A stretch of DNA of 64,000 nt from Anabaena sp. FACHB-1237 (GTDB lineage Bacteria; Cyanobacteriota; Cyanobacteriia; Cyanobacteriales; Nostocaceae). The stretch is taken from positions 20,930-84,929 of the forward strand of contig NZ_JACJPV010000018.1 in the NCBI RefSeq assembly GCF_014696225.1, given 5' to 3'. Shown here in pieces: positions 27,209 through 35,484 of the stretch (its first letter is position 1; each line of letters starts with the position of its first letter). Made by a program: the position numbers and the translations under genes. Below the pieces are notes generated by a model. That model was not told the DNA's origin. It worked only from the letters and a program-made list of their open reading frames with translations, and searched no databases.

Positions 27209-28153
27209 TTGAACCAAGCGACATTGCACCAGTTGAAGGTGTTTGAAGCAGCCGCACGTCATGGTAGCTTTACCCGTGCTGCTGAAGAGTTATTTTTAAC
27301 TCAGCCTACCATATCTATGCAAATTAAGCAGTTGACCAAATCTGTGGGCTTACCATTATTTGAACAAGTGGGAAAACGTCTTTATTTGACAGAAGCAGGT
27401 AGGGAGTTATTTAATACTTGTCGACAAATATTTGAGACGATTTCTCAATTTGAAATGACTGTAGCTAATTTAAAAGGTCTAAAACAAGGTCAATTAAAGT
27501 TAGCGGTAATTACAACGGCAAAATATATTATTCCTAGATTATTAGGTCCTTTTTGTCAAATGTATCCAGGAATTGATATTTCTTTACAAGTGACAAATCA
27601 TGAGTTAATTATGGATAGAATGATGAATAATATGGATGATATCTATATTATGAGTCAAATTCCAGATAATATGGAAGTGACCTATGAGCCTTTTTTAGAA
27701 AATCCTTTAGTGGTATTTGCACCTCTTCATCATCCCTTAGCAAATGTAAAAAATATACCTATAGGACAATTAGGAGAAGAACCCTTTATTATGCGTGAAC
27801 CTGGTTCGGGTACTCGTAGTGCTGTGCAAAGTTTATTTGATGAATATGGTGTAAAGGTTAAAGTTAAGCTGGAATTAGGAAGTAATGAAGCAATTAAACA
27901 AGCGATCGCTGGAGGTTTAGGAATATCAGTATTATCTAAACATACACTATTAACAGATGCGGCAGAATTTAGTATATTAGATGTAGAGAATTTTCCGATC
28001 AAACGTACTTGGTATATGGTACATCCATCAGGAAAGCAATTATCTATTATTGCTCGTACTTATTACGATTATCTCCTAGAAGCAGCTAAGACAATCAATG
28101 AACAAGGGATAATTCCTCCTCACAGCACTTTTTTAGTGGATCGTAGTGAGTAG
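27209..28153 (+). CDS. LysR-family transcriptional regulator, CbbR-like
   Basis: 314 residues starting at TTG (27209), preceded by AGAGGAGAATCACC, a good ribosome-binding site; no ATG is available upstream. The N-terminal winged helix-turn-helix is LKVFEAAARHGSFTRAAEELF with TQPTISMQIKQL, and LTEAGRELF ends it. The C-terminal periplasmic-binding-like effector domain follows (GTRSAVQSLF, GLGISVLSKHTL). The similarity is to the CbbR/RbcR/CmpR/NdhR group that controls carbon-fixation and inorganic-carbon genes in cyanobacteria. Which member it is cannot be told from the sequence alone. No divergent target gene lies next to it; the nearest upstream item is the dead TnpB fragment. Confidence 0.85.
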   Translation: MNQATLHQLKVFEAAARHGSFTRAAEELFLTQPTISMQIKQLTKSVGLPLFEQVGKRLYLTEAGRELFNTCRQIFETISQFEMTVANLKGLKQGQLKLAVITTAKYIIPRLLGPFCQMYPGIDISLQVTNHELIMDRMMNNMDDIYIMSQIPDNMEVTYEPFLENPLVVFAPLHHPLANVKNIPIGQLGEEPFIMREPGSGTRSAVQSLFDEYGVKVKVKLELGSNEAIKQAIAGGLGISVLSKHTLLTDAAEFSILDVENFPIKRTWYMVHPSGKQLSIIARTYYDYLLEAAKTINEQGIIPPHSTFLVDRSE

Positions 28154-28190
28154 GTATTGATATCAACTGGGTAAAAATCACTTGACTTTA

Positions 28191-28313
28191 GCTGTTGCTG
28201 AACTTAGATATGAAATTGAGAAATTCAAAATTTGAAAATTTGCATCTAACGCATTGAAAGTGCTTCGCTTCGCTAATGCGCAAAATAAATATCATACTCC
28301 AATTCAGAAAACT
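28191..28313. mobile_element. Degenerate GGCGTTGCTGAA-type MITE
   Basis: GCTGTTGCTGAACTTAGATATG ... TCATACTCCAATTCAGAAAACT. The interior matches 15253-15385 (TTCAAAATTTGAAA, GCTTCGCTAATGCGC); the right end has lost the CAACGCC terminus. Confidence 0.7.
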
Positions 28314-28378
28314 GGTAGTGGTGAAGTTTAAGGGTTTAGCGTTGCTTCCAAGTGTCAACTTAAGCTACAAATACTATA

Positions 28379-28423
28379 GCTATAGCGTAGCTGCCGTAGG
28401 TATACGCCAGGCTACGCTATAGC
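28379..28423. repeat. Perfect 13-bp inverted repeat
   Basis: GCTATAGCGTAGC at 28379-28391 is the exact reverse complement of GCTACGCTATAGC at 28411-28423, with a 19-base loop. It interrupts a GGGTTTAGC...AAACCC palindrome (28331, 28428). Confidence 0.7.
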
Positions 28424-28433
28424 TTCTAAACCC

Positions 28434-28484
28434 GCCATGAAATAAATTTCATGGCTAATAAGTAAAGTTTACTTTAGTAAACTT
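28434..28484. repeat. Inverted copy of the 3530-3593 palindromes
   Basis: GCCATGAAATAAATTTCATGGC then AAGTTTACTTTAGTAAACTT, the same two palindromes as near 3530 in reverse order. They directly abut the MITE starting at 28485. Confidence 0.6.
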
Positions 28485-28632
28485 AGGACTTACGCAAGCG
28501 TCACACCAAAAAATCTGTTGAGTGGGTGCGTCAGATATCAAAAATCTGTTTATTTGCAGGATTTATACTGTCTGACGTGGTTGGTGAGCTTGTCGAACCA
28601 CACCCTAAGAATGTGTCAGTTGCGTAAGTCCT
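28485..28632. mobile_element. MITE with AGGACTTACGCAA termini
   Basis: AGGACTTACGCAA-like left end (28485) and GTTGCGTAAGTCCT right end (to 28632), 148 bp. It shares the interior TCTGACG, GGTTGGTGAG and AACCACACCCTA with 22361-22506. Confidence 0.85.
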
Positions 28633-28709
28633 GAATTAATACAAGCAAGATGCTTGTGCTACTGTAACTTCAGGTTTTTTAATTATACAGTGAGTACTGC
28701 ACATTAGCT
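28633..28709. mobile_element. Truncated 100-bp MITE
   Basis: Begins GAATTAATACAAGCAAGATG directly after the previous MITE and runs to CACATTAGCT followed by TA. The 5' quarter is missing exactly at the junction, so the AGGACTTACG element or a deletion removed it. Confidence 0.75.
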
Positions 28710-28721
28710 TACCTACAAATA

Positions 28722-30722
28722 CTATTTACTTAAAACCACAGTTAACACAATTCCAAAAATAATGGAAATGCTACCTAAAACAATAGACCAAAAACGATGA
28801 TAACTATTGACTATTGTACCATTTTCCCCTTCCAATTGTACCAAATCCATCCAGGGCATAATACCACGACGAAACCAACCAATAGTTCCCACTTGTTGAC
28901 CTATTAAACTCTGTACTCTGGACATTCCAAATAAGAAATTACCGATAGGTCCAAAGCGAGAAGCATAATGTAGATATAGCATTCCACTAGGATCTTGTAA
29001 TTTCAAATCAGAACCAAATTTATACCCTGCGTCTCCTCTACCAATAAGTTCACCTTCCAATCTTGCAGGTTTACCCCGTAACGGACTAGCATAGGGATCA
29101 GACATGAGAGTGAGAATGTCAGTAGGTATGGCATTACCGTAGTCTGGAAACATCACAAAGGCTTTAACTAAAATACCAACTCCCAAACCTACAAATATTC
29201 CAGCGAGTATCATACTTGAGTTTCCAGAACTACTGGCCAGAATTGAACCAATAATTAAACCTCCTACAAAACCAATGGTTTCTGCACCATAGAGAATCAC
29301 ATCTACAAAGAAGTTACCATAAAGTTTGGTTTTGTCTAAATGTTTACCTTCTCCAATGACTCTACCCATATCAAATTCCATTGGTAGGCCTAATTGTTCA
29401 GCGTAGGTACTTAAAGCGCGAACTCGTTTACCTGTGAGGGGATGGGTAGAGTTTAATTCCATCCACCAACCCCAAGGGTTAAACATATCCCAAAGGAATA
29501 CTGATCCTATTTTGCTGGTGTCAGAGGAAATACGATAGGCTGTACCTGTGGAAGCGGCGGCTTTAGGATCATAGATACCCAGGGATCGTGTACCCTCTAT
29601 TAAACGACTAGGTTCTGCTGATCTTGAACCTTCTTCTAAGATACCATAGGCAATTTTGACAAGGGCGCGAGATAGTCCATTAGGGTTACCAGTGGTTTCA
29701 GCCGCAAAGTGATCGGCAAAATATTCTCTAGTGCGAGATAGGTACAATAATAAATATGTACCCACAACATAGAAAATATAGGCCACTAAACTAGCTGTTT
29801 GTAAAGCGTCCTTAACTTTGCTGTCTCCGCCACCTCTAGTAAATCTTTTGATTGTAACATATACTAAATAGCAGATTTGTACTAAGGTAGATGCTAGGGT
29901 CATTACAGCAAAGTCCCAATGAACAATATGGCCAAGTTCATGGGCGTAAACTGTAGCGACTTCATCATCATCAAGATAGGTAAATAACCCTTGACTTACC
30001 ACTAACCGCGCACTGTTGGGTAATGAACCATAAGTAAAAGCGGTGGGGTTTTGGTCATCTATAATACCTAACCTGGGAGTGGTGATATTTTTTTCTTGAC
30101 AAACTTGGCGGATAATTCTGCCGGTTTCTGGACTAAGGTTTTCAAGATCAGCAATATCTACCCATTGGGTATGATATAACCAACTTTGGGTTAAATCCAT
30201 TAGGTAGGGTGATAGGAAAAAGGCGGCAGTATTAAAGATAATTGTAATGGCTACAGCGATCGCCAAACTCATAGCTGAATTATTGCTATCTAATATCAGG
30301 ACTATGGCCAATCCTAAGACAAATACCATACCAAATAGTAAGCTGATGGTGACTGTGGATGCTAGGGCTAAACTTCCTCCCACTCCACCCATTGCTAATT
30401 TTACCCCTGCAGTGGCAGCCCGGCCAGCTTTAACTATATTATTGCTGTTATTGCTAGATTGTTGGTTTTCAATAACACGGTTTTGCTGCGCCCATTTCCG
30501 CACTTCTGGGTTATCACTGTTGATGAGTTTTTGCCAAATAATTTTGGCGCTGTCTATGTCCCCAGTGGCTTGATAGGCTTTCATTAGCCACATTTGCGAA
30601 GTGAGATAATCTGGAGAATTAAGTTCTAAGGACATCTGTGCAACTTGTTCTAACAGATATATCGCATCTTCATAACGTCCTTGCTGAAAGGCATCTAAAC
30701 CTGATTGTAGTGACATTGGCAT
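28722..30722 (-). CDS. M48 family metalloprotease with TPR and membrane segments
   Basis: 666 residues. The N-terminus (1-85) resembles two tetratricopeptide units (YEDAIYLLEQVAQ, ATGDIDSAK). Membrane helices follow around 115-145 and 150-172. The zinc site HELGH is at 261-265 (VYAHELGHIVHWDF), and EYFADHFAAE supplies the third ligand Glu. A second membrane pair lies around 480-515, then a soluble C-terminal domain and a last helix at 645-664. This is the HtpX/Ste24-type membrane protease layout, here with an extra TPR front and a long C-terminal domain, as in cyanobacterial M48 homologues. A role in membrane protein quality control is inferred. Confidence 0.88.
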   Translation of the reverse strand: MPMSLQSGLDAFQQGRYEDAIYLLEQVAQMSLELNSPDYLTSQMWLMKAYQATGDIDSAKIIWQKLINSDNPEVRKWAQQNRVIENQQSSNNSNNIVKAGRAATAGVKLAMGGVGGSLALASTVTISLLFGMVFVLGLAIVLILDSNNSAMSLAIAVAITIIFNTAAFFLSPYLMDLTQSWLYHTQWVDIADLENLSPETGRIIRQVCQEKNITTPRLGIIDDQNPTAFTYGSLPNSARLVVSQGLFTYLDDDEVATVYAHELGHIVHWDFAVMTLASTLVQICYLVYVTIKRFTRGGGDSKVKDALQTASLVAYIFYVVGTYLLLYLSRTREYFADHFAAETTGNPNGLSRALVKIAYGILEEGSRSAEPSRLIEGTRSLGIYDPKAAASTGTAYRISSDTSKIGSVFLWDMFNPWGWWMELNSTHPLTGKRVRALSTYAEQLGLPMEFDMGRVIGEGKHLDKTKLYGNFFVDVILYGAETIGFVGGLIIGSILASSSGNSSMILAGIFVGLGVGILVKAFVMFPDYGNAIPTDILTLMSDPYASPLRGKPARLEGELIGRGDAGYKFGSDLKLQDPSGMLYLHYASRFGPIGNFLFGMSRVQSLIGQQVGTIGWFRRGIMPWMDLVQLEGENGTIVNSYHRFWSIVLGSISIIFGIVLTVVLSK

Positions 30723-30928
30723 CTCCCTGATATAATTGACAATTAATAATTGACAATTGGTAATAGGTAATTGGTCATGGGTAATTGCTAAACTTTGACT
30801 TTTGACTTTTCCGCCATGTTATCTATGGATAATTAATCTTTCATGTTTTGTCATGAGAATTTCGCAAAAGTTATTAATCTGATATATTTTTAGATATATT
30901 TTTAACAAACTGTAAAGTATTCTTAACC

Positions 30929-32224
30929 ATGATTAGTTCTTTAGTAAATATTGCCCAAGAAACTCGTGAAGCGGCTAGTAAGTTGGCTTTATTGTCAACT
31001 ACAGAGAAAAATCAGGCGATTTTAGCGATCGCTGCTGCTTTAGAATCTGCCCAAGAAGAAATTATTAATGCTAATACTATTGATTGTCAAGAAGCGGTAA
31101 ATGCAGGTATTGCTAAACCTCTTTACAAAAGGTTACAATTAGATGAACATAAATTAAGAGATGCGATCGCTGGTGTGCGTGATGTAGCAAAATTACCTGA
31201 TCCTGTGGGACAAATTTCCATTCATCGAGAAATTGACACAGGTTTAATTCTCAAACGTATTAGTTGTCCTTTAGGCGTTTTAGGGATTATTTTTGAAGCT
31301 AGGCCAGAAGCAGCAATTCAAATAGTTTCTTTAGCCATTAAATCAGGAAATGGTGTGATTCTCAAAGGTGGAAAAGAAGCCTTAAATTCTTGTACAGCTA
31401 TAGTCAAAGCTATTAAAAAAGGTTTAGAAAAAACTGCTGTAAATCCTCAAGTTGTACAATTATTAACTACTAGAGAAGAAATATTAGAACTTTTAAAATT
31501 AGATAAATATGTTGATTTAATTATTCCTAGAGGTTCTAATCAATTTGTGAAATTTGTCCAAGATAATACTCGCATTCCAGTATTAGGCCATGCTGATGGA
31601 ATTTGTCATATTTATGTAGATGAAAAGGCAGATATTAATAAAGCAATTAATGTTACTGTAGATTCAAAAATTCAATATCCTGCGGCTTGTAACGCGGTGG
31701 AAACTTTATTAATTCATAGGAGTATAGCAGCAGAATTTTTACCGAAAGTTGCAGCATCTTTAGTTGAGAAAAATGTGGAATTACGAGGAGACGAAGCCAC
31801 TTTACAAATAGTACCAAATATTCAACCTGCTACAGAGATAGATTGGCAAACAGAATATAGTGATTTAATTATCTCCATTAAAATTGTTGATTCTTTAAAC
31901 GATGCTATTCATCATATTAATAATTATGGTTCTCGGCATACAGAAGCAATAATTACGGAAGATATGGAAGCAGTAAAAACGTTTCAGATGTTAGTTAATG
32001 CGGCTGGAGTTTATCATAATTGTTCCACTCGTTTTGCCGATGGTTTCCGTTATGGTTTTGGCGCGGAAGTTGGTATTAGTACCCAACAAATGCCCCCCCG
32101 TGGTCCTGTGGGTTTGGAAGGTTTGGTAACATATAAATATCAAATGTGTGGAGATGGTCATGTTGTCAGTAGTTATACTGGAGTAAATGCTAAATCTTTT
32201 ACTCATCGAGATTTAATTGATTAA
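30929..32224 (+). CDS. proA: Gamma-glutamyl phosphate reductase
   Basis: NADPH-dependent reduction of gamma-glutamyl phosphate to glutamate semialdehyde, the second step of proline synthesis. The 431-residue aldehyde dehydrogenase fold shows the catalytic cysteine in [31 protein letters not shown] [22 protein letters not shown] and the C-terminal [15 protein letters not shown]. All are intact. Bases 32110-32184, encoding [19 protein letters not shown] and beyond, are repeated at 33057-33131 downstream of the toxin-antitoxin genes. The C-terminus here ([11 protein letters not shown]) matches the usual end, so this copy is the functional one. Confidence 0.97.
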   Translation: MISSLVNIAQETREAASKLALLSTTEKNQAILAIAAALESAQEEIINANTIDCQEAVNAGIAKPLYKRLQLDEHKLRDAIAGVRDVAKLPDPVGQISIHREIDTGLILKRISCPLGVLGIIFEARPEAAIQIVSLAIKSGNGVILKGGKEALNSCTAIVKAIKKGLEKTAVNPQVVQLLTTREEILELLKLDKYVDLIIPRGSNQFVKFVQDNTRIPVLGHADGICHIYVDEKADINKAINVTVDSKIQYPAACNAVETLLIHRSIAAEFLPKVAASLVEKNVELRGDEATLQIVPNIQPATEIDWQTEYSDLIISIKIVDSLNDAIHHINNYGSRHTEAIITEDMEAVKTFQMLVNAAGVYHNCSTRFADGFRYGFGAEVGISTQQMPPRGPVGLEGLVTYKYQMCGDGHVVSSYTGVNAKSFTHRDLID

Positions 32225-32343
32225 TTTACCTGACTTTTTTAGTCTAACTCCTCAGTTTGATGATCATATTTGCCAACTAGTTGACAAATATCACTAGAAT
32301 TGTTATAGGTTACAATTAAGTTGATTCTATTTTTATTGTTAAT

Positions 32344-32616
32344 ATGACTATTCTTAATCGTCAGCAAATAGTTCAATCTATTGAACAACTACCTACTGAG
32401 GCTTTAGCTGAATTACCTAATTTTATTAATTATTTACAGTTTAAAACAAGTTATAATGCTAATAATATTAAGGCTAATTCTCAACCTGAAGGTGTAGATT
32501 TTTTACTAAAAATAGCTGGAATAGCTGAATCAACTGAAACTGATTTATCAGAAACAGATGAGGAAATTTTGTCTCAAGAAATCAATAATATTTCTGGATG
32601 GAGTTTAAAAAATTAG
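32344..32616 (+). CDS. Putative antitoxin of a VapBC-like pair (DUF2281-like)
   Basis: A 90-residue acidic protein. The start RQQIVQSIEQLPTEALAELPNFINYLQFK resembles the short helical repeat of DUF2281/VapB-type antitoxins (LPEELLxEVLDFIxFL), and the C-terminal part is Glu/Ser-rich and probably disordered, as toxin-wrapping tails are. Its stop is 4 bases before the ATG of a PIN-domain gene, the normal antitoxin-toxin order. Binding and neutralising the toxin, and autoregulating the pair, are inferred from that arrangement. It lies within the segment bracketed by the duplicated proA end. Confidence 0.75.
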   Translation: MTILNRQQIVQSIEQLPTEALAELPNFINYLQFKTSYNANNIKANSQPEGVDFLLKIAGIAESTETDLSETDEEILSQEINNISGWSLKN

Positions 32617-32620
32617 TTAG

Positions 32621-33046
32621 ATGAGTGCAATTTTAGATAAAATTTTAGATACTAGTTTTTTACTAGCAACTGTTAACCGCAAGGACAAAAATCATAATTT
32701 AGTGCTTGATATTATTGTTAATTTAAAAGAACCTTTAATTTTACCAATGACTGTTTTACCAGAGGTTAGTTATTTAATTGCTTCACGTTTAGGACATCAT
32801 ATTATGAGGCAATTTTTAGCAGATTTAGTTGTTAGTAATATGATGATTGAGGTTATTACTAAGGAAGACTTACAACGAACTACTGAAATTTTAACTCAAT
32901 ATTCTGATAGTCAATTAGATTTTGTTGATGCTACAATTACAGCGATCGCAGAAAGAATGAATATTACTAAGGTTTTAACTTTAGATCGGCGTGATTTTAG
33001 CATAATTAGACCTAAGCATTGTCATTATTTTCAAATATTTCCTTAA
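32621..33046 (+). CDS. PIN-domain toxin (VapC-like ribonuclease)
   Basis: A 141-residue PIN domain. The acidic metal-binding residues are visible as Asp10 in ILDTSFLL, a Glu in VLPEVSYLI, Asp in [14 protein letters not shown] and Asp in VLTLDRRDF. Such toxins cleave tRNA or rRNA when the antitoxin is degraded. Full length for the family, with no disruption. It follows the antitoxin by 4 bases. The region after its stop (33057-33131) is a copy of the end of proA, which suggests the pair arrived by insertion near the proA 3' end. Confidence 0.85.
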   Translation: MSAILDKILDTSFLLATVNRKDKNHNLVLDIIVNLKEPLILPMTVLPEVSYLIASRLGHHIMRQFLADLVVSNMMIEVITKEDLQRTTEILTQYSDSQLDFVDATITAIAERMNITKVLTLDRRDFSIIRPKHCHYFQIFP

Positions 33047-33056
33047 TTGAGTATTT

Positions 33057-33131
33057 GGGTTTAGAAGGTTTGGTAACATATAAATATCAAATGTGTGGAG
33101 ATGGTCATGTTGTCAGTAGTTATACTGGAGT
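33057..33131 (+). repeat. 75-bp duplicate of the proA 3' end
   Basis: GGGTTTAGAAGGTTTGGTAA to TATACTGGAGT matches 32110-32184 with a single difference (TTAG against TTGG). In the proA frame it would continue to a TAA nearby. The two copies bracket 872 bp containing the real proA end and the toxin-antitoxin pair. Confidence 0.95.
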
Positions 33132-33153
33132 GATATGTATGATGTCATAAACC

Positions 33154-33181
33154 AGTGGTTAATTAAGTATAATTAACCACT
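33154..33181 (-). terminator. Hairpin downstream of pheS
   Basis: AGTGGTTAATT (33154-33164) pairs perfectly with AATTAACCACT (33171-33181). On the minus strand it follows the pheS stop by about 14 bases. The T-run is weak, so it may serve both directions. Confidence 0.5.
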
Positions 33182-33195
33182 AATAATATCTTAAC

Positions 33196-34188
33196 TTAAA
33201 ACTGCTGTAAAAAGCGTAAATCACTATTGTATAAACGACGAATATCATCCATTTGATGTAATACCATCGCAAACCTTTCTACACCAAAACCTGCGGCAAA
33301 ACCACTATATACTTCTGCATCATAACCTACAGATTTGAGTACATTTGGGTCAACCATACCACAACCCATCACTTCTAACCATTTACCATTCCACTGTAAG
33401 TCTACTTCTGCCGAAGGTTCAGTAAAAGGGAAATAACTAGCGCGGAAACGAATTGGTAAGTCTCCAAACATTGCTTGTAGGAATACTTTAACCGTACCTT
33501 TTAAATCTGTAAAGGTTAATCCTTCATCTACTGCTAACAATTCAATTTGATGGAAAACCGCCGAATGAGTTGCATCCACATCATCTCTGCGATACACTCT
33601 TCCTGGAGCAATAATTCTAATGGGGGGTTCTTCCTTTTCCATATAGCGAATTTGCACAGCAGAAGTATGAGTTCTTAATAAGTTACCATCGGGTAAATAA
33701 AAGGTATCCTGCATATCCCGTGCTGGATGATCTTGAGGTGTATTTAATGCCTCAAAATTGTAGTAATCTGTTTCCATCTCTGTACCTTGGGCAACGGTAT
33801 AACCCATACCTACAAAGATATCCATTGCTTGATCAATTATGCCGTTAAGTGGATGAATGCGACCTTGAGGACGATAAATTCCTGGCATTGTCACATCTAT
33901 AGTTTCTGCTGCTAGTTGTGCTTGTATTTGGGCAGATTCTAGGATTTGTTTTTGTTTGTCTAAACGTTCTTGTAATACTTCCTTAACAGTGTTAGCGATC
34001 GCACCAATTTTGGGTCGTTCTTCCGCCGTTAATTTGCCCATATTCCGCAGCAAAGCACCCAATTCACCTTTTTTGCCCAAATAGTTAATTCTCAGGTCTT
34101 CTAGGCGTTCTAGGGAGTCAGCAGCAGCGATCGCTGTTTCTCCTTGTTGTTGTAATTGTAAAAGTTGTGCTTCTAAATTATTACTCAT
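33196..34188 (-). CDS. pheS: Phenylalanine--tRNA ligase alpha subunit
   Basis: Catalytic subunit of the alpha2-beta2 class II phenylalanyl-tRNA synthetase. The 330 residues begin with the coiled-coil arm ([34 protein letters not shown]). They continue with the class II core: [14 protein letters not shown] (motif 1), [32 protein letters not shown] (motif 2, read as [13 protein letters not shown]) and [22 protein letters not shown] (motif 3 Arg in FGVERFAM). All motifs are intact. The beta subunit gene is not adjacent, as is usual in cyanobacteria. Confidence 0.97.
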   Translation of the reverse strand: MSNNLEAQLLQLQQQGETAIAAADSLERLEDLRINYLGKKGELGALLRNMGKLTAEERPKIGAIANTVKEVLQERLDKQKQILESAQIQAQLAAETIDVTMPGIYRPQGRIHPLNGIIDQAMDIFVGMGYTVAQGTEMETDYYNFEALNTPQDHPARDMQDTFYLPDGNLLRTHTSAVQIRYMEKEEPPIRIIAPGRVYRRDDVDATHSAVFHQIELLAVDEGLTFTDLKGTVKVFLQAMFGDLPIRFRASYFPFTEPSAEVDLQWNGKWLEVMGCGMVDPNVLKSVGYDAEVYSGFAAGFGVERFAMVLHQMDDIRRLYNSDLRFLQQF

Positions 34189-34220
34189 TAGTTAGTATTA
34201 ATGATATTGCGCTATTTTGA

Positions 34221-34412
34221 CTATTTCAGATACTTCAAGCCAGGATATCTAGTCCCTAACTCGGCAATATCTGGCAATGCTTTGAGGAAAATCCCCAAAG
34301 CACCGTTCCAATCTCTAGGAAGAAAACGTCCACAATTTGGGCATTTTAACTTCTTAGAAGCACCTAGTTTAACATGGACGTGACCACAGGATGGATGTAC
34401 TACAGCAGATAC
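34221..34412 (-). pseudogene. TnpB (OrfB) C-terminal zinc-finger remnant
   Basis: On the minus strand 63 codons read CGHVHVKLG, KCPNCGRFLPRDWNGALGIFL and end with a stop. This is the C-terminal zinc ribbon and DRDWNAA-type RuvC III motif of IS605-family TnpB. The upstream part of the gene is gone and the first Cys pair is reduced (PSCGH). It is separate from the N-terminal remnant at 26714, which is on the other strand. Confidence 0.75.
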
Positions 34413-34452
34413 CCTGAAATTGATAGCCTAAACCTGGAAATTAATCCGTAGT

Positions 34453-34857
34453 TTAGGGTACAATTAATACTGGACAGGGCGAAAGATTAATGACTCGATT
34501 GGTAACACTATCATTTATACCTTCATCAGTTAGTCCTAATCCACGACAACCCATAACAATTAAACTAGCTCCTACCTCATCAGCTACATCACAAATAGTA
34601 AAAGCAGGTTTACCTTGTTTTTCAATCACTTCTGACTGAATACCTTGTTGAGAAAATAATGCTTGAGCATTTTTGAGCAGGTTTGCCACTACTTGGGGTG
34701 ATCCCATAGGAGAACTACTAGGAGTATCGGATGGTTCTTGAAGCACAGATAGTAATACTAACCGACTACCATACTTTTGCACAATGTTTACAACTACTTC
34801 AGCAGCTTCCCGTGCTTCTCGACTTTGATCAATTGGAAACAAAACTGTCTTAAACAT
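34453..34857 (-). CDS. Universal stress protein family
   Basis: 134 residues with the Usp alpha/beta fold: FPIDQSREAREAAEVV at the N-terminus, VVLLSVLQEP-type strand (SRLVLLSVLQEP), and the nucleotide-loop region VMGCRGLGLTDEGINDSVTNRVINLSPCPVLIVP. In ATP-binding members the loop is G-2X-G-9X-G-S/T. Here the third position is Asp (INDSV), so nucleotide binding may differ. It is upstream, on the same strand, of the pheS-side remnants and about 200 bp from the signalling cluster beginning at 35065. The stress or growth-arrest role is inferred from the family. Confidence 0.9.
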   Translation of the reverse strand: MFKTVLFPIDQSREAREAAEVVVNIVQKYGSRLVLLSVLQEPSDTPSSSPMGSPQVVANLLKNAQALFSQQGIQSEVIEKQGKPAFTICDVADEVGASLIVMGCRGLGLTDEGINDSVTNRVINLSPCPVLIVP

Positions 34858-35064
34858 ATATTTATCTCAGCAATATTGGTTTCTCAAAAATACTATATCC
34901 TATAGACCTGATTCTATCGTTGTTTTTATCATGAAACAGAGTGATCATCAATATCTATTCTCAATATAGTCAGGTTCATAAATCAATCAAATAAGCTTAT
35001 TTTTAAGATATAACAACTATCGTCTAAATTGTAATACTGTTGGATTAACCTATTCCCTACTAAA

Positions 35065-35481
35065 TCATTGTGGTAACGTTGTTTCCAGTGTGAGACAGTT
35101 TCCTCCATTTAACTTTAAACGATATTCTACCTTATCCATTAAACGAGTCATAATTAACCAACCATAACCACATTCTTTTTTTTCTTCTGGGTTGGGAGGA
35201 GAATAATTAGACAAGTCAAAACCTTCTCCATGATCCCAAATTTCTAAGGTAACGTTGCGATCTTTCACTTCTAAACGTAGTAAAATTGGTATATCCTTTT
35301 GATTTTTGTGGGCATGACGTACAGCATTAGAGTATGCTTCAATTAAAACTAATCTAATACAGGCTGATTGATATAAATAATCTATAGAATTGGCTAATGT
35401 CAATTCTAAGCATCCTAGTAACCAATTTTCTACGATCTTCATAAAACATAAATCACTAGGAACACGAAGTTCGCTTTTCAT
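35065..35481 (-). CDS. RsbW-like anti-sigma / serine kinase (HATPase)
   Basis: 138 residues with a GHKL ATPase fold of the anti-sigma-factor kinase type: N box LVLIEAYSNAVRHAHKN, G1 box IWDHGEGFDLS, and ECGYGWLIMTRLMDKVEY as G2. It starts 3 bases after the stop of the PP2C phosphatase gene, so the two are translationally coupled. In partner-switching systems such kinases bind and phosphorylate an anti-sigma antagonist. No STAS-domain antagonist is encoded in this window, so the target is unknown. The start GTTCGCTTTTCATAATC context fits the family N-terminus (SELRVPSDLCFM). Confidence 0.88.
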   Translation of the reverse strand: MKSELRVPSDLCFMKIVENWLLGCLELTLANSIDYLYQSACIRLVLIEAYSNAVRHAHKNQKDIPILLRLEVKDRNVTLEIWDHGEGFDLSNYSPPNPEEKKECGYGWLIMTRLMDKVEYRLKLNGGNCLTLETTLPQ

Positions 35482-35484
35482 AAT

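Noticed and set aside
34201..34383. Plus-strand ORF of 60 codons
   Set aside because: It is the antisense of the TnpB C-terminal remnant, which has the recognisable zinc-finger motif.
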